Assembly: GCA_023101885.1 (NCBI GenBank) | Contig: JALPQD010000303.1 | Span: 1,383,786 to 1,447,785 of the forward strand | DNA length: 64,000 bases | Reading direction: 5' to 3' | From: Typhlomys cinereus | Taxonomy: Eukaryota; Chordata; Mammalia; Rodentia; Platacanthomyidae | Shown: one piece after another, positions 52,700-64,000 of the stretch | Layout of the letters: every line of letters begins with the position of its first letter | Position numbering within the stretch: the first letter of the stretch is position 1 | Position numbers and translations under genes: made by a program | The notes under the pieces: generated by a model | What the model was told of the DNA's origin: nothing | The model's database searches: none | What the model saw: only the letters and a program-made list of their open reading frames with translations

Positions 52700-54725
52700 A
52701 GGTAGAAACTGCCTTTGTGAGAGCCAATAAGAGATATAACCATATATTATATAATGTAATCTATAAATAAGAAAAACAGACTTTATTCCCAAAATAAATA
52801 AAAATATGAAGCAAATAGGCCAGCAAACAAACGAGCAAGCAAGCACGCATGCATTGATTCATCTGTTGCTTTCTGCTCTTCGCTGTGGATGTCCTGTTAC
52901 CAGTCCTCTTGACTCTGAAATTCTGAGTGAAATGGGCTTCTGAGAACAATATTCCACTTTTTTGGAAGTGCTTACCCTGGAGGAGGACACAGAGATAGGA
53001 TAATAAGGAGAGAAGAAAAATAATCCCCAGTCCTACTCAGATCAGCCTACTGATTTCTACACTTGACGGCTTGCTCTATTACAAGATCCTATAAGAATTC
53101 TTCTCTTTCAGGAGCACAAGAATCAACACCAGAGAAAACTTGAGACCTCCCTGTATCACATGTGTGAAATGGCATGATGAAACTCATTATTTTGTATTCT
53201 AACCTAAAATTAATTCTAACCTAAAAAGAAAATAATAAATGAATCTTTAAACCCCAACACCTGTCAGCTTGATGAAAAATTTTCCAGTGTTGTGTGCATC
53301 TCCCTTTTTCCAGATTTATCAATGTTTAAGTGGGCATTATGTACAGGCATTGCAGCCAGTTATACCATTTAACCTAAATATTGTTTTATTACTGTTCCCT
53401 GTTGTGGCTGACCAGTACCTGCTTGCTGAGGAGGCAGGTACTATAACCCACTTCCATGACAGAGAAAACTTCTGTGATTCTGTTTAAAAGTGTTTTTCTC
53501 CATGATGCCCAATCAGAGTCAACAAGAAGCCAATACACCCTGAAAGAGTGGAACTAAAATCTTCTCTGGAGAGAGGCATATTAACTGCAGTTAAGAGACT
53601 TATATGCCCATTTGGTGACAACCAGGCTAGTCCAGTCTCAAAAGAAGCTACTTTAGCCAACTACACATCCACTCATCTGTGTCTGCACACAGCATCTCAT
53701 GTATTCCTGTGAAAGAAAAGCAAGAAGACATATAAAACAATACAGATAAACTGTAAGGTAAAAAAGCATAATAAAGGAAAGACAGCTTTTGTTATGAGGA
53801 ATATTAGTCAGTATTCTTCTCTGACCAGGTGAGGTCTCTCTATGACCTCTGAAACCTTTGTTTCAGCAAAGACATGATAATATGTATCACATCAGAATGC
53901 CTGAGGAGGGCACTTAGTCTCTTATGAACTGTATGACTTTGGGACAATTACTTAGTTTCTGTGTCTCCATCCTTATTTGTACAATGTGGATAGTAGTATA
54001 GCTGATAGAGTTGCAACAACGAATGAGTTACTTGAGATTTTACAATGTGCCTAGAAAAGGAAGTTCTCAGTAAAGATCAGCTGTTATTTTCACCAGCACT
54101 AGGCATTGAACCAGAAGTCCCCTTAATAAAAGTTGTTCCCCTACTCCTACTCCACAATCTCAAAAAGAAAAAAAGAAATTTCCCAGTACGGTGGTGCAAT
54201 AAAACTGCCTCGGTGACAGTCAATGAAAGATACTCATGTATTATAATCTGTAAAGAAGAAAAAAAAGATGTTATTTCAAAGAAAGATATAAAGACGGAGA
54301 ACAAGCAAGCAAGCGCTGACTCGTCTGTTGGGACCAGGAGGGTCGCAATTCATTCATGCATGGAGACGATTGAGAGACATTTCAAAGGAAGTGAGATTTG
54401 AATTCCCCTTTGATTAGAAGGGTTCATGGCATCAGGGAGATGCCTAGGCTGAGGCTCATCTCAGGACTCTGCATGTTTTCCTTACCACACATCACCGTCC
54501 CTCTTTTCTGGGGAGTCATCTAGCACAGCCTGAATGAACATCCAGACCCAGTGATGCTGAGATCTGGAGACAACCTGATGCAGTACTAACAACAACCAGT
54601 AGAGGGAGACCTAGCCTAGAACCTGAAGAATTTAACAACCAGCTAATGTCAAACTTAGAATCAGTGACTCTAAGGGGCCATCAAGTGAGAACAAACACCC
54701 TACGGAGTGAATCAAAAGCACACAG
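52700..54725 (+). other. Intergenic, nothing recognised
   Basis: About 2 kb; A-rich in places. No gene, RNA or named repeat could be supported. Confidence 0.45.
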
Positions 54726-54729
54726 AAAT

Positions 54730-57165
54730 GACCATCCTACCAAAAGCAATATATAGATTCAAAATCCTAAAGCATTTCTTTAAAGAAATTGAATGAACAA
54801 TCTCAAAATTCATATGGCTCAGAATAGCAAAACAATCCTGACTAACAAAAATACTGCCAGAGGTATCACCATACCAACCTTAATCCATACTATAAGTCCA
54901 TAGTAATAAAAACAGCTTGGTTCTCGCTCTACAATAGACACATAGATCAGTGAGTAAGGGTGGAAGACCCAGATATAAACCCATACAATTAGCTACTTGA
55001 TCTTTGACAAAGGGGCCCAAAAAACTCAATGGAAAAAGAACAGCATCTTCAACAAATGGTGCTGGCAAAACTGAATATCCACATGCAGAAGATTCAAACT
55101 GGACCCATACATGCCACCATGCACAAAAATTAATTCCAAATGGATAAAGAACCTTAATATTAGGTCCAGAGATTATAAAAATCCTAGGATGAAAGATTGG
55201 GAACTCCCTCAGGCAGATTGGGCTAGGCCAATACTTCCTAAACAGAAACCAAATAGCACAGGCGCTAGAACTCACACTCAACAAATGGGATCTTATGAAA
55301 TTAAAGCTTCTGTTCAACTAAGGATATTGTAAACCGAGCAAAAAGGCAACCCACATAATGGGAGAAAATCTTCACTAACCACATATCTGATAGAGCTCTG
55401 TTATCCAAAGTGCATTTGAAGAACTTAAAAAACTAAACACCAAGGAGATAAATAGCCCAATTAGAAAATGGGCCTTGGAACCCAAAAGAAACTTTTCCAG
55501 GGATGAAATTGAAATGTCTAAAAAATATCTTTAAAAATGCTCCACATTTCTAGCCACCAGGGAAATGCAAATCAAAACTACCTAGAGTTATCATCGCATC
55601 CTAGTCAGAATGGCCAAAATCCACAATACAAACAACACAAAATGCTGGAGAGGATATGGAGAGAAGGGAACTATCATAGAATGCAGGCTTATACAACCAC
55701 TCTGGCGATCAGTATGGCAATTTCTAAAAAAGTTAAGGATTGAAATGCCATATGACCCTGCTGTACCGCTACTGGGAATAATCCCCCATATAATGCAGCA
55801 ATTCACTACAGTGACACAAGCACAACTATGTTCATAGCAGCACTATTTACAATATCAAAGTCATGGAATCAATTCAAAATGTCCAACAGTTATTGAGTAG
55901 ATAATGAAAATGTGGTACATTTATACAATGGAATACTACTCAGCCATCAAAAAAGATGAATTAATGAAATTTGCCAGGAAATGGATGGAATTAGGAGAAA
56001 TTATATGAGTGAAGTATCCCAGACACAGAAAGTTAGATGCCGTGTGTACTCCCTAATAGGTGAATCCTAGTTACAAATCCACTTAATGACATACTCAGAG
56101 GTAAATCTCTATAATACCCACTATAATCACAAAGGATTATAAATAGGACAGAAGTGGAAAGAAGACCTCAAAAGAACACACTTCAATAGAGAAGCCCATT
56201 AGGCCATGGTCATGTACTGCGTGTAAGTAGTGAGACATCTGGTGCAGCTCACTCTCACTTCCCGTCCTGTTCACTTGGGACTGAACAGGTTTGATCTCCC
56301 CAGTCAGGGAGGGTATAGGGACTGGCAGTTAGATGGTAACTAACCAGCAAACAGGAAGCTAACCCCTCTCACTGTTGTTTCCTATTCCTATTCTTCCATC
56401 CACGAGTCCCTTCTTACATTAAAATCTTCATTTAACAGTCTTTTATCTTTAGTTAGGAGATTACCTCTATGACCAATCAGGATGCAGCCAAGGGCCATGC
56501 AAGAATAGCAAAATTGAAAACAAAAACAAACCATAATTAAGAACACTAAAGACCCTAAAATATTCATTGGAACTAGACCAGAAAATCTCTCCCCATCCTA
56601 AAGCTCAGGGAACCTTGTGGAAGAAGGGGTGGCAAGATTGGTAAGAGCCTAAAAATGGGCAGGACCAACAGTATGCAAGATATTCCACGCAAGTCAGGGC
56701 TGAAGTACCCAGGACATAACCACAATGTGATTGGACCTTGCCTGACTTGCACAATGGCTGACATGTCAACAACTCCCCAAAGTGTAGTAGAGATCACAGG
56801 GGAAAAGGCTTCAAGCAGTAGGATCCTTAGAGTCATAATAGAGTTCCCATACTAGCAGGCAGCCCAAGAAGGGGCCCCAAACTATGCCACTGAGTCCTGA
56901 ACCCTCACTAGTATAAACGACTCGGAGAGAAATTCAAGCCCACATAAACAGATGCTCTGGAGGATGGGAGGGAGAAAGCAGGAAACACCAAGGGGGGAGA
57001 AGGAAGGAAAAGGAGAGAGAGGGAGGTGGGTGAAGGGGGAAGGATACAATGAGGGACAACAGGGAAAGAGGGAGCGGAGGGAGAAGAAGGGGAGTTACTT
57101 ATTGAGCTTTTTGGCTTTTTGCCCTATTTGGGCAAAAAAGTAATAAAATTTTTTTAAAAGCAGCC
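54730..57165 (+). mobile_element. 5'-truncated L1 (lineage B): ORF2 end plus 3' UTR
   Basis: From about 54730 ('atgaccatcctaccaaaagc') the sequence follows the last part of L1 ORF2. 'gaaattaaagcttctgttca' and 'accacatatctgatagagct' match the L1 at 40791, as does the decayed C-terminus at 55610-55990. The 3' UTR runs to about 57165 through a long purine tract (56990-57090), a hairpin (57115-57139) and AATAAA in 'gtaataaaat'. It differs from lineage A in its last 500 bp. ORF2 has several stops and frameshifts. The 5' border is approximate. Confidence 0.85.
57115..57139 (+). repeat. Short hairpin at the L1 3' end
   Basis: 'ctttttgccc' and 'gggcaaaaaa' form a 9-bp perfect stem around the loop 'tattt', a few bases before the AATAAA of the L1 tail. 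Confidence 0.85.
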
Positions 57166-58152
57166 AGAAGCTTATTAAAAATGTGCTAACCTAACATGGG
57201 ATGGGGCCAAGGCGTTAGGGTGGAACTTAGATGTGTATCAGATGCTCTAAATTCTCTTAGTTGCTAGTCCAAATCATGGCAGCAGTGAACCACCTCCAGA
57301 CATGCTGTACTTCTAATGACTGGCCCCATGACATGCTGTGGCCCTACTGAAAGATCCACTTCCTTTTACCCTGGTAAACCTACTAGCTGTAAGTCTCCTT
57401 CTTTACCTAGAAACTCCTGCCAAATAAGTGTAAGACATACATCAAAAGCAGAACCCACGACTTAATTCAAAATGCATAGGTCTCAATGAAAAACACAAAC
57501 AATACACAAAACCAAGATAATATGTGCACACACACCCCAATCAACCTGACAGAAATGTTTCCTATGGAAGAAAAAAATAAACACAAGACCCATAGAAGGG
57601 AGAGTCCAGGCCAAAGGCATAGAAAGTGTTTTCAATAAAATCATAGAAGAAAACTTCCCAAGTCTAGTGAAAGAGATGGAGTCAGACACAAGATTCCTAA
57701 AGAACACCAAATAAATAGGACCAGAAAAGAAACCTTATGATGCATTACAGTGGAAACACCAAAAACACAAAGCAAAGAAATTCATTAAAAGTTGAAAAAA
57801 TCATGTAACTTCCTCTAATATAGATGGAAAGTTAGGACACAAATCAAGTTCAACAAATACAAGAGAACTGAAGTAATTCCATCAAAGTATTCTGTTGGCC
57901 ATAATGGAATAAACCTAGAAATCAATAGCAAAAGAAATTACAGAAAATATACAAATTCACAGAAATTAAATAAAAACCCATTGAATGGAATGATTACTGT
58001 CATTAAAGAAATCAAGGAGAAAATTAAGAAATTATAATAATTGAATAAAAATGAATACTTGGCACACAAAACATATGCGATACAAGAAAAGGCAGCCCTT
58101 AGAGGAAAGCTCACAGCTCTAAGTGCTTCATTAAAAGAATACAGAGATTTCA

Positions 58153-58458
58153 GGGGCTAGAGAGGTGGCTCAGGAGTTAAGCCTCTGCCTTGCAGGTGGA
58201 AGGTCCTGAGTTCGGATCCTAGACCCCACGTATAGACGCCGGGGGGGGGGGAGGGGGGGGGAAGTGGGGGCGACCTGCGCTTCTGGTCCTGGTAGGGTGG
58301 AGCCTGTGAATCCCGGAGCAGAGTAAACAAGGAGGAGGTGGAGGCGTCCATGGTGGTTCCCGAATTCACCTGTGGTTCTACACACACATACATACACACA
58401 TGCGCGTGCACATACATGCACAATTGAATAAATAATAAATAATAAAAAAATTTTTAAA
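58153..58458 (+). mobile_element. B2-like SINE, young, with long target duplication
   Basis: Head 'ggggctagagaggtggctca', B box 'gagttcggatcc' and the family body. A run of G at about 58240-58260 replaces part of the body. The target 'agaatacagagatttca' (up to 20 bp with added A) lies at 58133-58152 and 58459-58478. Confidence 0.95.
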
Positions 58459-58727
58459 AAAAGAATACAGAGATTTCAAATAAATATCCTGATGATGAAA
58501 CTTAAGGCACTGAAAAAAAAATCCCCAAAGCAGTAGATCAAAAGAAATAGCTATGATGAGAACAGAATTTAATGAAACAGGAATATTAATAATAACCAAA
58601 ACAATGAAAATAATCAGTGAAACAAGAAAGTGAGAGTTAATTCTTTGAAAATATAAACAAGATCGACAAATCTTTAGCCAAATTAACCTAAAAAGAGAGA
58701 GATAAAACCCAAATTAATAAAAATAGA

Positions 58728-59009
58728 GGGACTGGAGAGGTGGCTCAGGGGTTAAGCCTCCGCCTTGCAGGCGGAAGGTCCTGAGTTCGGATCCCAGATC
58801 CCACGTATAGATGCCAGGCAGAAGCGGGGGTGGCCTGAGCTTCTGATTCTGGTAGGGCGGAGCCTGTGAATCCCGGGGCAGAAGGAGGTGGAGGCGTCCA
58901 TGGTGGTTCGCGAATTCGTCCGTGGTTCTACACACACACATACATACACACACACACACACACACGCGCGCACGCACACAGTTGAATAAATAATAAAAAA
59001 ATTAAAAAA
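58728..59009 (+). mobile_element. B2-like SINE, young, with 12-bp target duplication
   Basis: Complete family layout with CA/CGCG-rich tail. 'aataaaaataga' lies at 58716-58727 and 59010-59021. Confidence 0.93.
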
Positions 59010-59084
59010 AATAAAAATAGAAATTAAAATATAGGCATTACAATAGATACTGAGGAAATTCAGATAATCATAAAAGACATATTT

Positions 59085-59358
59085 TTTAAATTTTTTATTA
59101 TTATTTCCGCTCATACAAACTTAATAGGTACACGGGTTCCCTCCCTCCCTCCTTCCCCCGACCCCCTGCTACCCCTCCCCTCACCTCTCCCTCCCCATCC
59201 CCCAGTGCCTCCCCCCCCCCAATCCCCAGAGAATCCTTTAATGTGCATGCCAGACTCTCCTCTGGGCCCTCCTCTCTGATGACGTACAAGGACCCAGTGG
59301 CATTTCCCTGAACCCTTTCCTGTGTTCCCCTTAAGCACAGGAACACTACTGTGGCTGT
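59085..59358 (-). mobile_element. L1 3' end (lineage A), antisense, 13-bp target duplication
   Basis: 274-bp 5'-truncated copy holding only the last part of the 3' UTR. 'aaaagacatattt' lies at 59072-59084 and 59359-59371. It contains a C-run at about 59211-59220. Confidence 0.93.
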
Positions 59359-59670
59359 AAAAGACATATTTAAAAAAATTTTAGTACCCTAAACTAGACA
59401 CCTATGACCTATCAAAGTTAAATTAAAATAAAATAACTTTAACAGACCCATAACAAGAAATGAATATGGAGACATTGCAACAGATAACAGGGAAATTCAA
59501 AATAATTAAGTACAAATAAAATAATACAAATAAATACTACAAAATTTGTACTCCACTAAATTAGACAACATATGACCTACCAAAGTTAAACTGAGAAGAA
59601 ATAAATATTTTTAACAGCAGCAGTAATTGAGAATTTCCAAACTAAAAACATGCCCATCTTACAGACCTTC

Positions 59671-59973
59671 TGTAATAGTTACTCTTGTGTTCTGTGAGAG
59701 AATATCCAAAGTCAAGCAATTTAAAGGAGAAAGGGAGATTTATTCAGCTTATGGTTCCAGAGGGGAGATACAGTCTTTCATGGCAGGTGTGGCATGGCTG
59801 GCTGGCAGAAGCTGGAGACAGGCTATGTTACTGCAGACATCTTGGAGGCTGATGTAATAAGTCTCAAGGCTTACCCCCTGTAATTGCCTTCTTCCAGCAA
59901 GGCTCCACTTTTCAAAGGTGCCATGACCTTCCCAAATACATAAGACAGTGGGAAACACATTTCAAACTATGAC
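59671..59973 (+). mobile_element. Solo LTR-like element, TG...CA ends
   Basis: Begins 'tgtaatagttactc' and ends 'aaactatgaca', so the eight end bases are inverted repeats with one mismatch. The 6-bp 'accttc' lies at 59665-59670 and 59974-59979. Body: 'agtcaagcaatttaaagga', 'gagatttattcagcttatgg', 'ttccagaggggagatacagt'. Same family as 31126, 37195 and 47325. No coding part. Confidence 0.7.
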
Positions 59974-60200
59974 ACCTTCAAAGAAGAACTAAGACTAATG
60001 CTTTTCAAATTGTTTAATAAACTAGAAGAGGAAGGAACATTTCCAAACTCTTTCTATGAAGCTGGTATTAGCTTAATTATCCATTCCTCTGTTGTTGGGC
60101 ATATTTTCTCGCCATTGTGCAATATTACCTTGATAACCAAATCAAATATAAAATGAAAAGGGGAGTTGTGGTCCACTACAGATGCAAAAATCTTCAATAT

Positions 60201-60387
60201 GGGGCTGGAGAGGTGGCTCAATTGTCTTACAAGCAGAAGATCCTGAATTCAGATCCCAGGTCCCAGGGAAAAATGGCAGGTGGAAAATGGCAGGTGGCCT
60301 GCACTTTTGACCCTGTTGGGCATAGTCAAGGAAATCCCAGAGAAAAGTAAAAAGGAGGTAGAAGCAATTCAGGATGATTCCTGAAGT

Positions 60388-60427
<40 letters not shown>

Positions 60428-60455
60428 TGCACACAAGTAAAATGAATAAAGTTTA
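60201..60455 (+). mobile_element. B2-like SINE with 15-bp target duplication
   Basis: Head 'ggggctggagaggtggctca', shortened A/B-box spacing, 'caggatgattcctgaagtct' and a (CA)n tail (about 60391-60423). 'aaaaatcttcaatat' lies at 60186-60200 and 60456-60470. Confidence 0.93.
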
Positions 60456-60505
60456 AAAAATCTTCAATATATAACTGAAAGCATAATTTAAGAATACAAC
60501 AAAAA

Positions 60506-60758
60506 GGGGGAGGTGGCTCAGGGGTTAAGCCTCTGCCTTGCAGGCGGGAAGGTCCTGAGTTTGGATCCCAGATCCCACATATAGACGCCAGGTGGAAGAG
60601 GGGTCCTGGTAGGGCAGAGCCTGTGATTCCCGGGGCAGAGTAAACAAGGAGGAGGTGGAGGCGTCCATGGTGGTTCCCGAATTCGTCCGTGGTTCTACAC
60701 ACACACACACACACACACACGCGCGCACGCATACATGCACAATTGAATAAATAATAAA
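60506..60758 (+). mobile_element. B2-like SINE, first of two at the same target
   Basis: Starts after 'agaatacaacaaaaa' (60491-60505). The head has lost a few bases ('gggggaggtggctcagggg'), and the middle lacks about 15 bases relative to its neighbours. It runs to the 'gaataaataataaa' tail, where the antisense L1 at 60759 begins. Confidence 0.88.
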
Positions 60759-61367
60759 TTTTTTTTATTTTTTTATTTTTTTATTTTTTTATTAAAAATT
60801 TAATTATACATTTTAAAATTTTTTACCAGTTCCCTCCCTCCCCCCTCCTCCCCCTCCCCTTCCCCCAGTGCCTCCCCCCCAATTCCCAGAGAGTCCTTTA
60901 TTGTGTACGCCTAACTCTCCACTGGGTCCTCCTCTCCGAGGACATATAAGGACCCAGTGGCATTTCCATAAGCCCTTTCTCTTGTTCCCCTTAAGCATAA
61001 GATCACTACTATGGCTGTCAATCCCTTGCCTCCAGGGGTCTCGGTGCCCTTAACAGATGCTAGACTTTATGAGGGCAACAGTGCACTGGACATTGCGCAG
61101 GGCATGCAAAGTCCCATTATGATTGCTTTGGCCCCAACTATTGTTGAGAATCTTGCAAATCGTTGCTCCTCCCATCCTTTTGCTCTTACAATCTTACCGC
61201 CCCCCTCTTCTGCAAATGTCCCTGAGCTCCAGGATGGGGAGAGATTAGGCTGGCCTAGTTCTATGTGATTGATATAGAGTCTCTGAAGTTCTGGATTGTG
61301 GTTTGTTGATTTTCTTTTGCAGTTTTGCTGCTCCTGCAATTCCCTTCACTCCATTCTGCTGGGCACA
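60759..61367 (-). mobile_element. L1 3' end (lineage A), antisense, inside a SINE tail
   Basis: A T-rich start, the C-rich complement of the purine tract (60830-60880) and 'agattaggctggcctagttc' match 45231-46082 closely. It sits between the 'aataaat' tail of the SINE at 60506 and an A-run (61369-61380), so it appears to have inserted into the SINE's A-rich tail. Its own duplication is obscured by the A-rich site. Confidence 0.85.
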
Positions 61368-61395
61368 TTAAAAAAAAAAAAGAATACAACAAAAA

Positions 61396-61683
61396 GGGGC
61401 TGGAGAGGTGGCTCAGGGGTTAAGCCTCTGCCTTGCAGGCAGAAGGTCCTGAGTTCGGATCCTAGACCCCACGTAGAGATGCCTGGCGGAAGCGGGGGCA
61501 GGTCTGCACTTCTGGTCATGGTAGGGCGGAGCCTGTGAATCTCGGGGCAGAGTAAACAAGGAGGAAGTGGAGGCGTCCATGGTGGTTCCCAAATTTGTCC
61601 GTGGTTCTACACACACACACATACATACACACACATACATACACATGTACACAACTGAATAAATAATAAAAAAATTTAAAAAA
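61396..61683 (+). mobile_element. B2-like SINE, second at the same target
   Basis: Complete copy with head 'ggggctggagaggtggctca', B box 'gagttcggatcc', and tail 'aataaataataaaaaaattt'. 'agaatacaacaaaaa' flanks it at 61381-61395 and 61684-61698, and a third copy of the same 15 bases is at 60491-60505. Confidence 0.93.
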
Positions 61684-61863
61684 AGAATACAACAAAAAGA
61701 TCATTCATCACATTCAAGTCACTTTCATTCTAGACATACAGGATTGTACAATATCCATAAATCCATAAATGTAACTCATCACATAAACATGAAAAACAGA
61801 AATAACATGATCATCTCAAAAAAATGAGAAAACATTCCTTCGTGTTAAAAGCCTTAGAAAGAA

Positions 61864-62148
61864 GGGGCTGGAGAGGTGACTCAGGGGTTAAGCCTCCGCC
61901 TTGCAGGCGGAAGGTCCTGAGTTCAGATCCCAGATCCCACGTATAGACGCCGGGCGGAAGCAGGGGCAGCCTGCGTTTCCGGTCCTGGTAGGGCGGAGCC
62001 TGTGAATCCCAGGGCGGAGGAAGTGGGAGGCGTCCATGGTGGTTCGCGAATTCGTCCGTGGTTCTACACACACAGACACACACACGCGCGCACACATACA
62101 TACGCACACACGCACAATTGAATAAATAAAAAAAAATTAAGAAAGAAT
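61864..62148 (+). mobile_element. B2-like SINE, young
   Basis: Complete family layout with 'cgggcggaagcaggggcagc' and CA/CGCG-rich tail. 'agaaagaa' lies just before it (about 61855-61863) and after the A tail (about 62139-62146), a probable short target duplication. Confidence 0.9.
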
Positions 62149-62816
62149 AAGGGTTCAGGGAATCTATCTCAACATAATAAAGATTATGCAGAGTCTATAG
62201 AAAGCATCATGTTAAATGAAGAAAAACTCAAAAGAATTCCCACCAAAACCAAAATCTACTGTCTACTTTCACAACTTCTATTCAATGTAGTGCTTGAAGT
62301 CTTAGCTAGAGCAATTAAACAAGAGAAGGAGATCAAAGAGATATAAAAGGAAAGAAAGAAGTCAAGGTATTCCCATTTACAGACTGATATGATTCTACAT
62401 AGATGAGGCCCCAAAAGTTTTACCAGAAAACTCCTAGAACTGAAAAACCTTTTCAGCAAAGTGGCAGATTGCAAAATTAATATACTTACATACTAAGGTT
62501 GAGAAAACTGAGAAAAGAAACAAGGGAAACAACTCATTCGCTAAAACCTTAAAATTAATTAAACCTCTTGGAATAAACTTAACTGAGGAAATGAAAGACT
62601 TACATGAGGAAAACTTTTTCAAAGTATATTACAAAACTATAGTGATTTAAAAAAAAAAACAGCATGATGCTGGAACAAAAACAGATGCAGAGATCCATGC
62701 AATTTAATTGAGAACCCAGAAATAAGCCCACAAACAACCTGATTTTTAGCAAATGGAGCAAAAATACACATGGAAAAGAGACAACATCTTCAACAAATGG
62801 TGCAAAAGAATGAAAC

Positions 62817-62818
<2 letters not shown>

Positions 62819-62847
<29 letters not shown>
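62819..62847 (+). repeat. (CA)n microsatellite inside the old L1
   Basis: About 14 CA units within ORF2-derived sequence, between 'aaagaatgaaactt' and 'aaaatcaaatcc'. Confidence 0.95.
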
Positions 62848-62852
<5 letters not shown>

Positions 62853-64000
62853 CAAATCCAAGTGGACTGATGACTTAATTGTGAAACCTGAAACTTCTAG
62901 AGGAAGGAGTAGAAAGTATGCTTGAAGAGATGGGCTTCGGTAAGGACTTTGTGAGTAGAACCACATTCACACAGGAAATAAGGCCAATGGTCAAGAAATG
63001 GGACCTCATGAGGTTTCTCTGCTGCAAAAGAAACTGTTAATCCAGTAAACAGATCACCTACAGAAATGCAGAAATGCAGCTATATACATCTGACATAGGA
63101 TTAGTGTGAAAATATACAAAGAATTCAAAAATTAAACATCAAGAAAGCAAACAATCCCAATTTTAAAATTGAGCAAGGAGCTAAACAGAAACATCTGTAG
63201 AGAATAAATACAAATGTCTAAGAAATATCTTTTTGAAAGTATTCAACATCCTTCACCATTAAGGAATGCAAGTTAAAATTCTTTTAAGATTTCAGTAGGA
63301 ATGGCTGATCTCAACAACTGCTGATGAGGATAAACCCTTATTCACTGCTGGCGGAAGTGGAAACTGCTGCAACCACTATGCAAATCAGCGTGAAGATTTC
63401 TTAAAAAGCTAGAAATAGAAATACCATTTGACTCAGCTATACCATTCCTGTGTTTCTTCCAAAAGGAGTTTCAGCTTTATTCAGAATAGTAAGAAAAATA
63501 AAATTGGCCTAGTGTCTATCAACTGAAAAATGGATAATGAAAATGTGGTACAGCTTAACGCTCAGCCTAGATTTCTTCTACAATAGAAGTAGAGAACCTC
63601 AACGCCCTAGAAATTCATTGCAGTGAGACTTATCCTTAGCAGACCTGCATAATGACTGATATATCAACATGCTCCCATAGGATCTAGAGGATTCAAGAGA
63701 GATAAAAATATGTAGTTGAAATCTGCAGGACTAAAGTTGGATAAGTAAAGGGAAATGCTCCTATCAGTGAGATGGCCCAAAGAGAGGCAACTTTGTATGA
63801 CACAAGAGGCCTGAACCTCCACAAGTGTGGACAAGCCAGAGGAATCCTGAGGTCCATAGAAGCAGACAGGCAGGAGTGTGGGAAGGAGAGGGACGGATTG
63901 ATGAAGGGAAGGAAGGGTTGGGAAGGAGAGGATGGAGGGAAGCAGGGATGAGTACTCAATATACTTGTAAAACTAGAAAAATAATATAATAATTAAAAAA

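Larger units (their letters stand above)
57470..63995 (+). mobile_element. Old L1 (lineage C), split by many later insertions
   Basis: The pieces stay in L1 order: 57590-57790 ('agaagaaaacttcccaagtc', 'tcctaaagaacaccaaataa'), 58080-58150 and 58463-58730 ('gcagcccttagaggaaagct'), 60000-60100, 61700-61860 ('aaatgtaactcatcacataa'), 62150-63540 (end of ORF2, such as 'gaaaatgtggtacagctt'), and the 3' UTR ending 'gtactcaatatacttgtaa' at about 63960. All frames are broken. Without the inserts it is about 3.5 kb. The early part (57470-58150) could belong to a related older element. Confidence 0.7.

Noticed and set aside
58153..62148. tRNA genes suggested by A and B boxes
   Set aside because: The boxes belong to tRNA-derived SINE heads; no cloverleaf with anticodon stem and acceptor stem could be drawn.
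36307..64000. Possible first exons of TGM6, the usual downstream neighbour of TGM3
   Set aside because: I looked for the transglutaminase N-terminal motif (HHT...VVRRGQ type) and active-site motif on both strands and found none.

Overview
The window is mammalian genomic DNA, almost certainly from a rodent. It has exon-intron structure, ID, B1 and B4 SINEs, a B2-like tRNA-derived SINE ('GGCTGGAGAGRTGGCTCAGGGGTTAAG' head), and L1 3' ends like those of mouse-type rodents. The B2-like SINE has a long 3' body unlike the mouse B2 I know, so a myomorph outside Muridae (for example a dipodoid) is plausible. That species call is inference.

The only gene I can support is TGM3 (epidermal-type transglutaminase, protein-glutamine gamma-glutamyltransferase E), on the + strand. 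Exons 2-13 lie between 8604 and about 36306. All twelve have consensus acceptors, all eleven internal donors are GT, and the reading frame stays open to the TGA at 35817-35819. With the seven coding bases expected from exon 1, the protein would be 694 residues. The Cys-His-Asp triad, the gating tryptophans and most ligands of the three calcium sites are present. Exon 1 (start codon) was not found and probably lies upstream of base 1.

Layout: 1-8603 is intron 1 or 5' flank with repeats. From 8604 to 36306 is TGM3; its longest introns (intron 5, about 3.7 kb; intron 7, about 7.7 kb; intron 9, about 3.1 kb; intron 11, about 3.2 kb) hold SINEs, microsatellites, an antisense RPL21 processed pseudogene (17311-17795) and an unidentified minus-strand coding-like stretch (26270-26712). 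From 36307 to 64000 is gene-poor intergenic DNA. In other mammals TGM6 lies downstream of TGM3, but I see no TGM6 exon here.

The distal 27 kb is a retrotransposon landscape. It holds a cleanly bounded 5'-truncated L1 with 16-bp target duplications (40791-42716), a second L1 lineage (about 54730-57165), and an old L1 (about 57470-63995) cut by a dense series of younger SINE, L1 and LTR-like insertions, several with exact target-site duplications. I found no sign of an undescribed biological system. The points most worth checking are the insertion cluster with a re-used target site, the L1 with a natural empty-site paralog, the inverted TG/CA repeats before exon 6, and the minus-strand coding-like segment.
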